From Clytia hemisphaerica (taxonomy: Eukaryota > Cnidaria > Hydrozoa > Leptothecata > Clytiidae), in NCBI GenBank assembly GCA_902728285.1, contig CACVBU010000948.1, forward strand, positions 77,190-141,189: 64,000 nucleotides of DNA, written 5' to 3'. Both the position numbers and the translations under genes were made by a program. The notes under the pieces are model-generated. The model ran no database searches. It was not told the DNA's origin and saw only the letters and a list, made by a program, of their open reading frames with translations. Positions within the stretch are counted from its first letter, which is position 1. Each line of letters starts with the position of its first letter. Positions 34,905 through 45,755 of this stretch are shown one piece after another.

Positions 34905-35250
34905 CGTGAATAGACTTTAAAATCTATTAATCATGGAGTTCCTCAGGGCTCAGTCTTGGGTCCTCTGCTGTTCTTGTTGTATATAAACGATCTTCACCGC
35001 TGTATAAGAACCTCCGAAACATATCATTTTGCTGATGATACTTATTTACTAAATTTTTCAAAAATTGTATGGGGTCTTTGTGGGAGGGTTAATGCTGATC
35101 TCAGAGTTTTAGTCAGCTGGCTTAATGCCAACAAAATTTCTTTGAATGCTAGCAAAACTAAGTTTGTTATTTTTCGTTCCCCTTGGAGACCGATGGACTG
35201 TATTCCAAGAAGTAAGCTTTGCGGAAAAATTCTATCACCAAAATTGTAAA
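34905..35250 (+). pseudogene. LINE reverse-transcriptase fragment
   Basis: Encodes NHGVPQGSVLGPLLFLLYIND (start about 34929), then HFADDTYLLNFSK (reverse transcriptase motif C, with the catalytic DD), then WLNANKISLNASKTKFVIF, and stops soon after. This is the palm of a non-LTR (CR1/Jockey-like) reverse transcriptase, truncated at both ends. The last 120 bases (from the FRSPW codons) recur at 35315 and 35690. Confidence 0.8.
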
Positions 35251-36032
35251 CATAAAAAGCATTAAATATTTATTTTCGAATGTCGAAACCAGTAGCGTGG
35301 TGGTTTGTTATTTTTCGTTCCCCTTGGAGAGAGATGGACTGAATTCCAAGAATTAAGCTATGCGGGAAAATTCTATCACCAAAATTGTAAACACAAAAAT
35401 CATTAAATATTTTTTTTCGAATGTCGAAACCAGTAGCGTGGTGGGTCGACTAAAATTCGGCCAAAATGGGGAAGCAATTTTTGAAAATTTTTATTTTTGC
35501 GGCCCCTATAAAAAGTAATTTTTTTTTAAATAACGCGAGCAAAGCAAGCACAAATCTTTTTGGGTATTTTCTCTCTTTTTAGCCGAAAACTGCCATATCT
35601 AAGGTGTAAAAGAGAAAATGGGCGCCATTCGCTCCCCCTGCCACCACACCACAAAATTTCTTGGAATGCTAGCAAAACTGAGTTTGTTATGTTTCGTTCC
35701 CCTTGGAGACAAATGGACTGTATTCCAAGAATTAAGCTATGCGGGAAAATTCCATCACCAAAATTGTAAACACAAAAAGCATTAAATATTTATTTTCGAA
35801 TGTCGAAACCAGTAGCGTGGTGGGTCGACTAAAATTCGGCCAAAATGGGGAGGCAATTTTATAAGATTTTTATTATTGCGGCCCCTATAAAAAGTAAATA
35901 TTTTTTTTAAATAACGCGAGCGAAACAAGTTCAAATTTTTTTGGGTATTTTCTCTCTTTTTGGCCGAAAACTGTCATATCTAAGGTGTAAAAGAGAAAAT
36001 GGGCACCATTCGCTCCCCCTGCCACCACACCA
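35176..36032 (+). repeat. three tandem copies of a LINE 3' segment with CAGTAGCGTGGTGG repeats
   Basis: A block starting TTTGTTATTTTTCGTTCCCC and running to CGAAACCAGTAGCGTGGTGG occurs three times (35167-35305, 35300-35440, 35682-35825). Copies two and three continue into a shared 200-base tail that includes GTCGACTAAAATTCGGCC and ends CCCCCTGCCACCACACCAC. The CAGTAGCGTGGTGG / CCACCACACCAC pair looks like hAT-type ends in each tail. Small open frames here are remnants. Confidence 0.65.
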
Positions 36033-36123
36033 CAGGTCGAAATATGAATGTGGATCTAAAAAAACAACATGGAAGGAGTGTTTACTTTTCTATATAAGGA
36101 TGTATGAATAATACTTCTATGCA

Positions 36124-36131
36124 CTATAAAA
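36124..36131 (+). promoter_or_regulatory. TATA box of the eight-cysteine peptide gene
   Basis: ACTATAAAAAAG lies about 100 bases before the ATG at 36227, leaving room for a short 5' UTR. A second TATA-like run (CTATATAAGG) is at about 36090. Confidence 0.5.
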
Positions 36132-36226
36132 AAGAGGCAAAGCATTGGTGAAATATCTTCAAAAACTGTTCACCTGCGATAAACCCACTACAACCCTTTT
36201 AAAAAGCACGGAAAATATATTCAAAA

Positions 36227-36923
36227 ATGAAGTTATCAACTACAGGGATTATCTTTATTGTTCTAATTTTTACCTGTATGGAAGTGACCCATGCCGGTAC
36301 TTCGTATCAGATCTATGACGGTCACAAACTTGGATTCGGATGTCATAAAGGGTATTGTTGGTCTTATTGTGGTGATTCATACGTAAGTTCTTTTTTATTT
36401 ATTTATTCATTTATTTTTCTTTCATTCATCAATTAAACCACCATACAGTATTTCAAAATCAGCCACATTTCAATCAAAACAAAACAAGATTTGGGCTATC
36501 AGTTTGATTCTGGAAAGGATTGACGGAAGCTTAGTTTTTAATTGAAATCAATAATGTTTTTCGGCGTCATCCAATCACAACCATCCAATTACAATTCATG
36601 ATATTCATAACGTAATGTTTTCTACGGAAATACCCCGGTTTTAGCCAGTAGTGGCAAATTTAAACTAAACAAAAGTTTAAAAAGTATAAAATTTGCCACT
36701 ATTGGCAAAAACCGGGGTCTTTCTGTAGAAAACATTACGTCATGAATATCATGAATTCCATGTCATTTATTTTTATTATTATTTTAATCTTCATATTTTT
36801 CAGGTTGACGGAAAATGGTGTTACACCAGAGAAAAAGGTTTCCATGAGGGTAAAATGTCATGCTCAAGTGACTGGAGTTGCTCTAATAAAGTTTTCAAAT
36901 GTGTAGGTGCTTGTGGAAACTGA
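36227..36923 (+). CDS. secreted eight-cysteine peptide, two exons
   Basis: Exons 36227-36382 and 36804-36923 join in phase 0 (TCATAC|GTAAGT and TTTTTCAG|GTTGAC) to give 91 residues. Residues 1-23 are a signal peptide (hydrophobic GIIFIVLIFTCM, cleavage probably after THA). The mature part has eight cysteines in GFGCHKGYCWSYCGDSY, GKWCYT, KMSC, SDWSC, VFKC and GAC, enough for four disulfides. The CHKGYCWxxC...WCYT pattern is, from memory, seen in small secreted proteins of arthropods; no function is established here. A defence or other secreted role is inferred only from size, secretion and cysteine density. The intron splits the first three cysteines from the rest and contains a hairpin MITE. 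Confidence 0.9.
36594..36757. mobile_element. hairpin MITE in the peptide gene intron
   Basis: ATTCATGATATTCATAACGT, GTTTTCTAC and CCCCGGTTTTAGCCA are mirrored by TGGCAAAAACCGGGG, GTAGAAAAC and ACGTCATGAATATCATGAAT. The arms are about 70 bases with a short loop. It fills about 40 percent of the 421-base intron. Confidence 0.8.
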
Positions 36924-37136
36924 GTTATCTGGAATCAATCTGTTCTGCTACTTTCCATTAATGTGGTTATCGTAATATCTAATCAAAATTTTGTTATTTT
37001 GTAATTTAGAATTGTTTATTATATTTCTTAATATTTTTGCTTATTTCCTTATGATTCAGTATCTTGAACTTTTTAGGCTCAGTGAGCTTTTTTTGGAATG
37101 GAGAAAGTATTATAGTCTATATATGCCCTCCCAGCG

Positions 37137-37255
37137 GTTTGCGTGAATGCGTGAATGGGCTTTTTCACTTGCGCGAATGCGTGAATTAGAAAGCTTTGCG
37201 TGAATGCGTGAATTTGGGAAAAAAATTGCATTATTGCGTGAATCGAAGGTCTGCT
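37137..37255 (+). repeat. GCGTGAATGCGTGAAT minisatellite-like tile array
   Basis: Six or so copies of TTTGCGTGAATGCGTGAAT and variants in direct orientation; possibly one half of a tiled element whose other half is absent. Confidence 0.6.
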
Positions 37256-37776
37256 GGGGGTCTCATATTTACAGGGACGGAATAGTTGCCTCTAAGCTTT
37301 ATTGGTTTATAATTTTGAGAACTTTGATTTTCTATATCTTATTATGAATTTCTACCTTAACCATACTCTCTTACCTTCTGAGATTATTTGAGCAGCTGTA
37401 GATGATCAAAAAAGTATGCTCTGAAGGGTATTCCTAGCGAGAGTTAAATGCTAGTTTAATCATAATTTATCATTCAATTTGTAATAATTGTAATAATTGT
37501 TAGAGGGAAAAAATATGAAAAAAACAACTAAAAAAGTACGTTTCTATGTAACATTTTCTAATGGTTTGAATTTGAATTATATTGAATTTTTATATAAAAG
37601 GGTTATTCTGTCTTAAAAAAGTTCTCAAGGCTTTTTGGAAAACACGTGACCGAAAAATTCGATAGAGTCCTTTAAAAAGTCACATTTAGCTAAATTAATA
37701 CACGTTTTTTTAAGAAACTAGTTTTACCAAGAAGCCTCAATAGCGAGGTTAATCACGGGTTTATATTGACCGTAAA

Positions 37777-37858
37777 GTGCGATACCGTAGGCCTGTACAT
37801 AACTTGCCAAAGCAAACCATGCAAGTGAAATCTTATATACAGGCCTATGATATCGCAT
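37777..37858. repeat. hairpin of about 80 bases
   Basis: GTGCGATACCGTAGGCCTGTA is mirrored by TACAGGCCTATGATATCGCA. It abuts the next element. Confidence 0.7.
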
Positions 37859-37860
37859 TG

Positions 37861-38300
37861 GGCCATTCCAAAAAAAACCATACAGGGGTGTGGACGAATC
37901 TTTTTAGGGTAAATTATTTTCTCTGAAAATGTGTCTATACCCCCTGGAAAAATGGTAAAATCTGAAAAAGCCCCTGGAAAAAATTCTTCCACCATCCCCT
38001 GGAAATTTTTTTCCCATGGTTCTGGTGGTAGGGTGGACGAAGTAAAATTTGGTATTAACCCCCTGGAAAAATTCATATTATCATTTAGCCCTCTGGAAAT
38101 TGGTCATAAATTTTTTTTATACCCTGCAAAATTTTGTAACTGCGACTTGACCCCTGGAAAATCAAATATCTGGAGGACGATGCTTACTTGTCTAACCCCC
38201 CGGAAAATAGTCTCAATTTTACAGGAACCCCTGGAATTTCTTCAAATACCCCCTGGAAAAGTTCGTCCACCCCTATGTATTGACATAAAATGGAATGGCC
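37861..38300. mobile_element. MITE tiled with CCCCTGGAAAA
   Basis: Ends GGCCATTCCA and TGGAATGGCC, with a second inner pair GGGGTGTGGACGAA / TTCGTCCACCCC. Between them lie ten or more CCCCTGGAAAA units. The 183-codon + frame and the 107-codon - frame across it arise from the tiling. Confidence 0.8.
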
Positions 38301-38341
38301 CATTGGGCTCCTTCCAGAAAATGTCCGTACATGGTGGGGGA

Positions 38342-38506
38342 GGGGGGGGGTGGAGGATATATTGTCCGAGGGTAGCGAAAAATCATCAAAATTTGCCTTG
38401 TCCTGGGGTAAATTTACTCTGTCCGGGGGTAATTTGGGTTGTCCAGGGGTCAACTGATACTTGTCCTGAGGTAAATCACTGAAAATTGTTATATCCTCCA
38501 CCCCCC
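38342..38506. mobile_element. MITE tiled with TTGTCCGGGGGTAAATTT
   Basis: Ends GGGGGGGTGGAGGATATA and TATCCTCCACCCCCC enclose about five copies of TTGTCC(A/G/T)GGGGTAAATTT-like units in one orientation. The 105-codon minus frame is an artefact. Confidence 0.75.
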
Positions 38507-39960
38507 ATATTCAAGTTTTTTCTGGAAAAGCCCATTTCCCAGACAGTTTGAAAAGATTATATAAAATATTTTCATATTTCTTAAATATAAGGTTTTCATG
38601 CTTTGTCAAGTTACATAATTTCCTCCGTTTTACGTTACGGAACGTTAGAATCTGTACAGGCGATCGCTTATGTAAATGAAACGTTATCTTCCATAATGGT
38701 GTAGAAGTTATGTAACTTAACAAAACAAGAAAATCCTCTCTAATGATTTGAATATGATAGTATGATGACAGAACCATACTCTATTTTTGAATAAACATAT
38801 TTTCATTTGTTCATTTATTCAAAGGTCATACTTAATTTTCCCACCAAAAGATTGCATAAAGTTAAGGGTCTATGATCAGTATATTGTTTAAATAATCACT
38901 GGCAAAAATGCAACAAGCCCAACAAATTTACAATTTACCAAACTTTGGCATTTCTGCTTATTTCCACAAGTTTCTACTAATATTTTCCAACGTACGTAAA
39001 TTTACCACTTGTAGTTTAAAGAGGAAATTTCTGGAATCTTTTAGATTTTTTAAACTTTCAAAATAGGAAAGTTCATACAAGGATTATTTTTAAATCAGTT
39101 TTTCTTAAAAAATCTATATATTAATACACTAAAACGTGTGTGTTTACAACGTTCTGTAAAAAGTTTTCGAAATTCTAACAAAGCTCTAAAAAGCCTCTTC
39201 TTTACGGCGTTGAACCATCGTCTTTTTGCACCATATGCAGTTTTCCTACCACTAGACTAACTTTGAGACGCCAGTATACTATTTTCTTTACAGCAGCATT
39301 GGAGCTGGATGGGTTAAAATCAACCTTTTTCACAAACATAATTTTTGCTTTTGAAGATTCCTTATTCAGATGCTCTTTAAAACTTTCTGTTTACTATAGC
39401 GGCTCCCTATCACTTTCAAGTCTCTCAAAGTCACTCTCGAATGTCCAGCCACGATGTCCAGCCACGATGGCTAGCCACGATGGCTAAAAAGACCGAAAAT
39501 ATAACCCGCCATAGAGCTCTAGGGTTAAGTAAAAACGCTATTTTTGGATTCTATTTCCAGACCAATTACAGTTCAGCGTCTTCCGTGTTTGTCAAACACT
39601 TTCAAATAAAGGCTTACAAAAGATATTTTCAGAAAAATGACGGGTGCGAGGGCGATAAGATTCTTTGGGAAGTGATTTAGATGGGACAAGATGGAGTTTT
39701 TACAAGCTGTTATTTGATTTGGTTGGTCGTTAACATGTAGTAAAAACAATTTTGTCACTTTTTCTAAAGAACGCGTCATCTCTATTACCTCAACTGACCA
39801 ATTAGTGAAGTATCTTATAAAAACTCCAGCTCAACCCATTTTGATCAACAGGAAATTACTTAACGAACTGCAAGATTTATTTGAAAACATTATTTCCCGA
39901 AGAATATATTTACAAGTCGTTGTTCCCACCTTTAGCCCTTCTCGTTTCCTTTTCCCTGTC
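38507..39960. other. unassigned region with a possible SINE head and a short minisatellite
   Basis: On the minus strand near 39260-39190, AGTTAGTCTAGTGGTAGGA (A-box-like) and ATGGTTCAACGCC (weak B-box) hint at a decayed tRNA-derived SINE. At about 39440-39485 a 15-base unit (TGTCCAGCCACGATG) repeats about three times. The 60-88 codon frames show no recognisable domain. Confidence 0.35.
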
Positions 39961-39967
39961 TCCATTC

Positions 39968-40052
39968 TAGCTTTTTCAGTGTCTCACTAGCTTTTTCAGT
40001 GTCTCACTTGCTTTTTCAGTGTCTCACTTGCTTTTTCAGTGTCTCACTTGCT
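39968..40052 (+). repeat. 20-base tandem repeat, about 4 copies
   Basis: Unit GCTTTTTCAGTGTCTCACTT (A/T variation at one or two positions) in direct tandem. Confidence 0.9.
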
Positions 40053-40324
40053 TTTTTTTAAGTGTTTTAAATATTTGCAACAAAATTGACTGGTTAATGA
40101 TCGAATTTCCCTTGGTCTTTTTATCTACAACAATGAAATAACTTGTTAGTGACAGTTAGTGAAAACTCTTTGTGGGAAAAATAATTCTGTTGCGGTTAAT
40201 TTCAAACTTTTTTTAAGCTGATAAACCGGAACACCACGGCCAATATGAAAAATGTTAACTTCTGAAAATGTTTATTGCACTGAATATGGATGTAAACAAT
40301 TGGAAATCACAAATGTACAATTAA

Positions 40325-40565
40325 AATTTTTCTTGAACTTGGTTTGTCGCGTGCATTTAAAACGTTAAACTTTAGTTGTGAATTTATTTGGAGATTTTTT
40401 TCTAAGTGCGTTTTAAACGTGGAAACTTTTGTTGTGAATTTGGAGATCTTCTTATGTGCATTTAAAACGTGGAAGCTTTTGTGATAAATTTGGATATTTT
40501 CTTACACGTGCATTCAAAACTTTTGTCGTAAACTTTTGACACTTGACATTTTCTTCCACATGCAT
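40325..40565 (+). repeat. ~60-base degenerate tandem repeat, about 4 units
   Basis: Units share GTGCATTTAAAACGT, GAAACTTTTGTTGTGAATTT and GGAGATTTTCTT blocks at about 40350, 40410, 40457 and 40506. Confidence 0.65.
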
Positions 40566-40877
40566 TTTAAAAAATGAAGAAAACTCTTTTTCTTTCCTGA
40601 CATTTTTTTGGAAATTATGATTGTTTCCAAGTATGACAGTATGGTACCATGTGACATTGTTTGCTTTTACAGCATGCTTTTGGAAATCAGAAAATGGCTT
40701 CTGTTAGGGGAATTTTTTCCTATCGATATTCTTTCATATTTATTTTTTGCATTCTGTCGGAAATGAAATTGTTTCCCTGTTTTGAAAAATTTTGGCATGT
40801 ATTTCAAAAAATTTAACTCCAAAAGTTACCTTAATTTTTACCTTTTTTCCAATATTTCATATATGAAAGTATATATA

Positions 40878-42159
40878 CAGCACCTGACCCCGAGAATGTA
40901 GGCGAAATTTGAATCAGACCTGAACGATGTAGATTTGCATTTTAAAAGATATTAAATATTTTCAACGAAATTTTGAACTCCCAAAATCCTTTCCCAGGGG
41001 TTAGTTTCATTACTTTTGATAGATAGACCAATTTTGTTGGTCCTTGAAGTTGACTCCCATTTTCGTTATAGCCCCCAGAATGTAGGTTTGGTTTTATGGC
41101 TTTAAATCTAGTAATAGTAAAATGTTGATATTTTTTCAATTGGATTAATTCTAACAGCAAATTTTAGAAATGTTTTATGCGAAAACAATATTCTAAAGAG
41201 AATTTTGTTATTCTGAAAATTGGATTTTTTCACTTTTTAACCCCCAGAATGTAGGTGAAAAGATTCGGTTGTTGAGAATGGAATTTCGGTATTCATCGGA
41301 AATTATTGTTCTCTAAGTGAAATCCATTCTTTAGAAATATACGCTGACAAAAAATTAACAAATATATTAATTTCATCGTACTACAAATGAGGAACAGTAA
41401 AAGGAAGGACGAAAAGAAGAGACAAGAAAGTTGTTTTTATTTTGTAGGTTGAAAATTTTGTGTTGAAATATGTGAATAATGTAACAACACCCCTGCCTCA
41501 CAGCCCCGGTGGAACTTTTTCCCACATCGGGTCCAAAAATTTCTACTTAAGTCCAAATTGGAATAGAAATTCTATTGCTCCAAACTTAGGCAAATTTTCT
41601 GATTGGGCTGGGGCCCAACGGGTCTGGGACAAGTCGTAAAAGCTCAAAATTTCAACATTAATCATCTCTCAGGTAGTACTTTCATGTTATAAAAGTACAA
41701 CAAACAAGTTTTATATAATTTGACAGACTTTTTATGTCGGGTTATAAAGGCCCCTAAATTGTAGGTCAACTAACCCCACAAGTATTAGGTCAAACATTTT
41801 CGTCAAAATATCCAACTCAGAACAGTAAATATTGAAATGGACTATTTTCGCCATTTCCTTAGTTCATTAGGACTAAGAAAATACCCTATCATCATAACTT
41901 AATTCCAATAGATTTCGATTTAGAGAGGATTTATTTAAAAAATGTCCCAGTTCGGGTAATATCCAATCAACTTCCATTCAGATTTTTGTTGGAAAAAATT
42001 AATTCAAGTTTAAATTTTCTGTCCAGAAATAATCAGTAAGATGTAACAGTATGCTCTGAAACAAATTTTTATGAAGTTGAACTATCGTTAGGGCTACAAT
42101 GCTAAAAAATGAGAAACCTACATTCTCGGGGTTTACTACATTCTCGGGGTCAGGTGCTG
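40878..42159. mobile_element. 1.28-kb MITE with 24-base perfect ends, tiled with CCCCGAGAATGTAGG, TA duplication
   Basis: Ends begin CAGCACCTGACCCCGAGAAT; the inverted match is perfect for 24 bases, flanked by TA (40876-40877, 42160-42161). Degenerate inner copies CCCCCAGAATGTAGGT lie at about 41071 and 41241, CCCCTAAATTGTAGGTCA at about 41750, and an inverted doublet lies at the right end. No transposase frame is visible. Confidence 0.88.
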
Positions 42160-43111
42160 TAATAAGCAGTTATTGGACTAAGTCGAATCCAATGAAGCCG
42201 AGTCCAATATCTTTTCTCGTAGCCCAATATTTTTCATATTGGATGAGACTGCGTCCAAATAAATGGTTTATTATCCGTTCATCGCTAAAAGATTTCTCGT
42301 TTTCAAACATAATTCCAATTTATAAGCTCGTAAATCTGGTTGCTTGTGGTAGTTTTTTCGAAATTCTTATTTTTATCTTGTGACGTAACGTCAAAAAGAA
42401 GATGCTCAATTGTCATTGAACTTGTTGTGTGGCGTCAATTTTTGAAATATGCAGCCTCCGTGGAAGCTGAATATTCGAAAATATTGGACAGCAAAGAAGC
42501 CAATCAAATGTCGCTATTTACGCGCGTCGGATAATAATGCAAAACATGTCATCTCATTTTGAAAATATATAAAATTTCCTTTGGTTTTCTTACTGTAAGA
42601 TATTCTCCTTTTGTCATTCTTTCATTTTAGATATTTTGCCCTTTTTGACTATATAATATTTCTGGAAATCAGTGCTTAAAATAATAATGATATAATTACT
42701 AAATTATGCACTATCCCAAGGGCTTTTGATGTGTTCAACAACACTCTACTCGGCGGGTGCGACGCCGGGTGACGGCTAGTATAATATATGAATCCAACTA
42801 AATAAGTCCCCCTTAAAGAAAATTAATTTATTTGTGCATGTACAATTTATTTTATTGGTTACTGCATTGTTATTCCAGTCGGGTTCAGCTTTGATATTCC
42901 GTGATCTGTAGGTTTGAACCTACAGTCATCTTATGAATAATCCTGTAAATACTGGCAATCACATAAATAGATTTTTGCAAATTCTTAGGGGCTTGTGCTG
43001 CTTAATGTTATCTGAGATTTAAAGCACTTTGAATTCTTTTGAGTACATCAATTATTTTATCATTTGTAAAGGAAATATTTATCCGCATCTTTGCGGCACT
43101 TGTTTTGGGTT

Positions 43112-43174
43112 TTCAGAAGTACAATTTCAAACCTCCCGGTAATTAGGCCCCCCGTTTATTTGGAACCTAAGAGT
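43112..43174. repeat. right-end fragment of the 4380-4647 MITE family
   Basis: TTTCAGAAGTACAATTTC, then CCGTTTATTTGGAACCTAAG and AGTA match the right quarter of the 4380-4647 element; the left part is missing. Confidence 0.75.
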
Positions 43175-43619
43175 AATGAGTCAACACTTCAGTTGGGCTC
43201 GGGCAAGCTGGTAAGCATTATAAATATTAGTACGTCAATCTTCAATGTTTAGGCCTCATGAGCGGGGTTGCAAAACGAGCGTTCCATTTTCGCAAAGCGA
43301 AGTATCGTTAACTCACTGCGCCCGCTTCTTTCGAAAGTTAACGCTCGATGCGCTCGCTTCTATCAGTACAATTGGAGTACGTTTTAATATGCCATGCCAC
43401 AGTCAATTCATTATTTCCTGATTTTTTGTTCAAACCACCGAGTAGAATGTAATAAAGATAAGCTTCTTATTACAATAAGAAAACTAAAGGAAATTTTATA
43501 TTTTCAAAAAGGGATGAAATATTTTGCATACTTTCATGTATAAAATATTGGAAAAAGGTAAAAAATTGAAGTATCCTAAAGATGTTTTTTTTGTATTCTT
43601 CACAAAAATGGATCGCCTA

Positions 43620-44005
43620 ACCATGCTTAACAGATTGAATGATGCAACGACGATGGCGGTAATTCTCTCAATGCAATTGGAGTCTCCCGGAATATCATGA
43701 AAATCTGAAAATCCAATAGGAAGCAGATCATACAGGAAAAGCAAAGCATTCTTGGTTGAAGATTATAAAGAATCAAGTGATGCTTATGTAAGAAAGGTGG
43801 AACTTTATAACATGAGGATGAAAGCCGGAGAGAGTTCTAACGACTTTACAAATCGCTTTTTTAAAGCAGCCGAGAAAGTGGACATTGCAGAGAGAGAGAT
43901 TTATTTGTCCTTCTCCAAAGCAAATTACCACCAAATCTGTTGCAAAGCTAGAGGCCAAAAAGGCGACCATAGTGACGGGTGTGGAGGATTCAAGTCATGT
44001 AATTA
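43620..44005 (+). pseudogene. possible retrotransposon gag-like remnant
   Basis: An 84-codon frame from 43752 reads VEDYKESSDAYVRKVELYN then MKAGESSNDFTNRFFKAAEK. It resembles the spacing of Ty3/Copia gag domains (bulky-aromatic, E-S-V-x-D-F). A degraded frame precedes it from about 43620 with a stop near 43697. No protease or zinc knuckle follows. Identification is weak. Confidence 0.3.
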
Positions 44006-45755
44006 ACTGTTGACTGTAACTGTACTGTATTGATTGTATTGGATTGTAACTAGAACCAAACAACAGTTCCAACAGCAATTCTTACCGCTAGAAGCCTTAC
44101 ACGAACCATGAACCATAAAAACAAGAAAAGGATGCACGGTATCACTGCTTCTTATTATAGACTATTTAAAAATATTTTTTTCAATTTTAACTTTAGTTAA
44201 ATTCATTTTTCAAACAGTTATCAAAATAATTTTTCTTTCATTTGTCTGCTAAAATAAATGGTAGCTCCCATAAGTTTGGTTTGAAAAAGTTGTCTAAATT
44301 TTAAGCAATAATAGTTTACACTTGGAAGTTAGACCTGGAAAGTATTTACCTTTAAGTGACGAGTTTTGACGAGAAACTTTGGCAAATGGTAGCTAAAATC
44401 CATTCCATTTTTCATATGAAGTTATGGCAACAAAAAAAATGATATGAAAATCATAAAAACAGTTGATTTTGGCTAAGCACAACAGTAACCATGTTAAGTT
44501 TTGGCAAGTACTATTTGGCCAAATTTTCCAAATTAGTTCCTTAATGTAGTAGTATTTGTTGTCTTACTTTTAATGATAGAAAAGAGCCATGTTTAATAAT
44601 GTAGACTGTCAGCTTTTTTGGAACAAACTTTAATAATAAATTTTTAAACTACTTTTAGCTGAGAATCCAAAACTTGTAGAACAAAAGCATAAGATTAGAA
44701 TATAATCAAAAAAAAACTTTGCGTCGCGTTTTGAACGAGGGATTGAATTTAGTATACCTGTTCTGTTTTCGCATAGTACGAATAGTATAGCGCTTGTGTG
44801 GGAACAACAACTCTACTAAAAAAATCCAAAGCTTGATGGAGATTCTATCCTTAGCTTTGATATAAATTTAAGGTTTAATTCAAGAAAAAGAATAATTCGG
44901 AGTTAAAAATTTATTAAGGAAATACGGTACTCAATACAATGAATATGAATTATTTTAATCAATATATCACATTAAGAGGTTTTGTAGCCACATAATTTTG
45001 AAAATGTTCTCTATTTTGACGTTTTTACGACCCTTAGAGAGGTTATTTTCCCAAAATCTCAGACTTTGGTCAAAATTTCAAGAATCTACCACCCTTTAAG
45101 TTTGAGGGAGTCAATGTTCGATTTTCCCAGTTTTGAAACCCTTAGAGACTAAGTGATTTTTTTATGGTCGTTATAGCCCTTTGAGAGATTTTCAAGGGTG
45201 TGAAAAGGGATCCTTTGTGGCTCGAACAGCCCGGCCCCCATTTTTCCTCAGTGCATCCCTGGGGTTGTAGCTAAGAATATAACTTTTCATCTAGATTCAT
45301 AATATATAATCTTTTTTACAATAAATATATGTTAGATAATATGAGATACTGACCAGCAGTATATTTCGTTAGAAGAAAATTTAAAGAAAATATTCTAGAG
45401 AAACAGGAAGAAACATTTAGAAATGAAACTGTATATTAATTAAATTATTTTCAAGAATTTCTGAGAAAAGATGATTAGCCTGGATCTCCAAGTAATTTCC
45501 AGAAAATGTAGAAGAAAGACTGGTGGGATGATGACAACAGTTTTGAAATTTCAATTAGTTTAGAATGACAAAGTTGTAATAGGGACTAATATGTTAGAAT
45601 TTAAGCAAAAGAAAAACTAAGAAAAAATTAAGGAATGAATATTATATTACCGGTTCAAATTCAGTTTTCAAGAGGGTAAATGAAAATTTAGTTAAAAATT
45701 GAGCTTTTATCCAGACCAGTTTAAAGTTAGGGACTAAGAAAACTTCAGTTCATAC
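44006..45755. other. unassigned AT-rich sequence
   Basis: No exon, domain or clear repeat boundary was recognised in this stretch downstream of the amidase gene. Confidence 0.4.

Noticed and set aside
37931-38482. 183-codon open frame on + (and 105/107-codon frames on -)
   Set aside because: Entirely made of CCCCTGGAAAA and TTGTCCGGGG tiles of two MITEs; proline/glycine repeats, no domain, no splice context.
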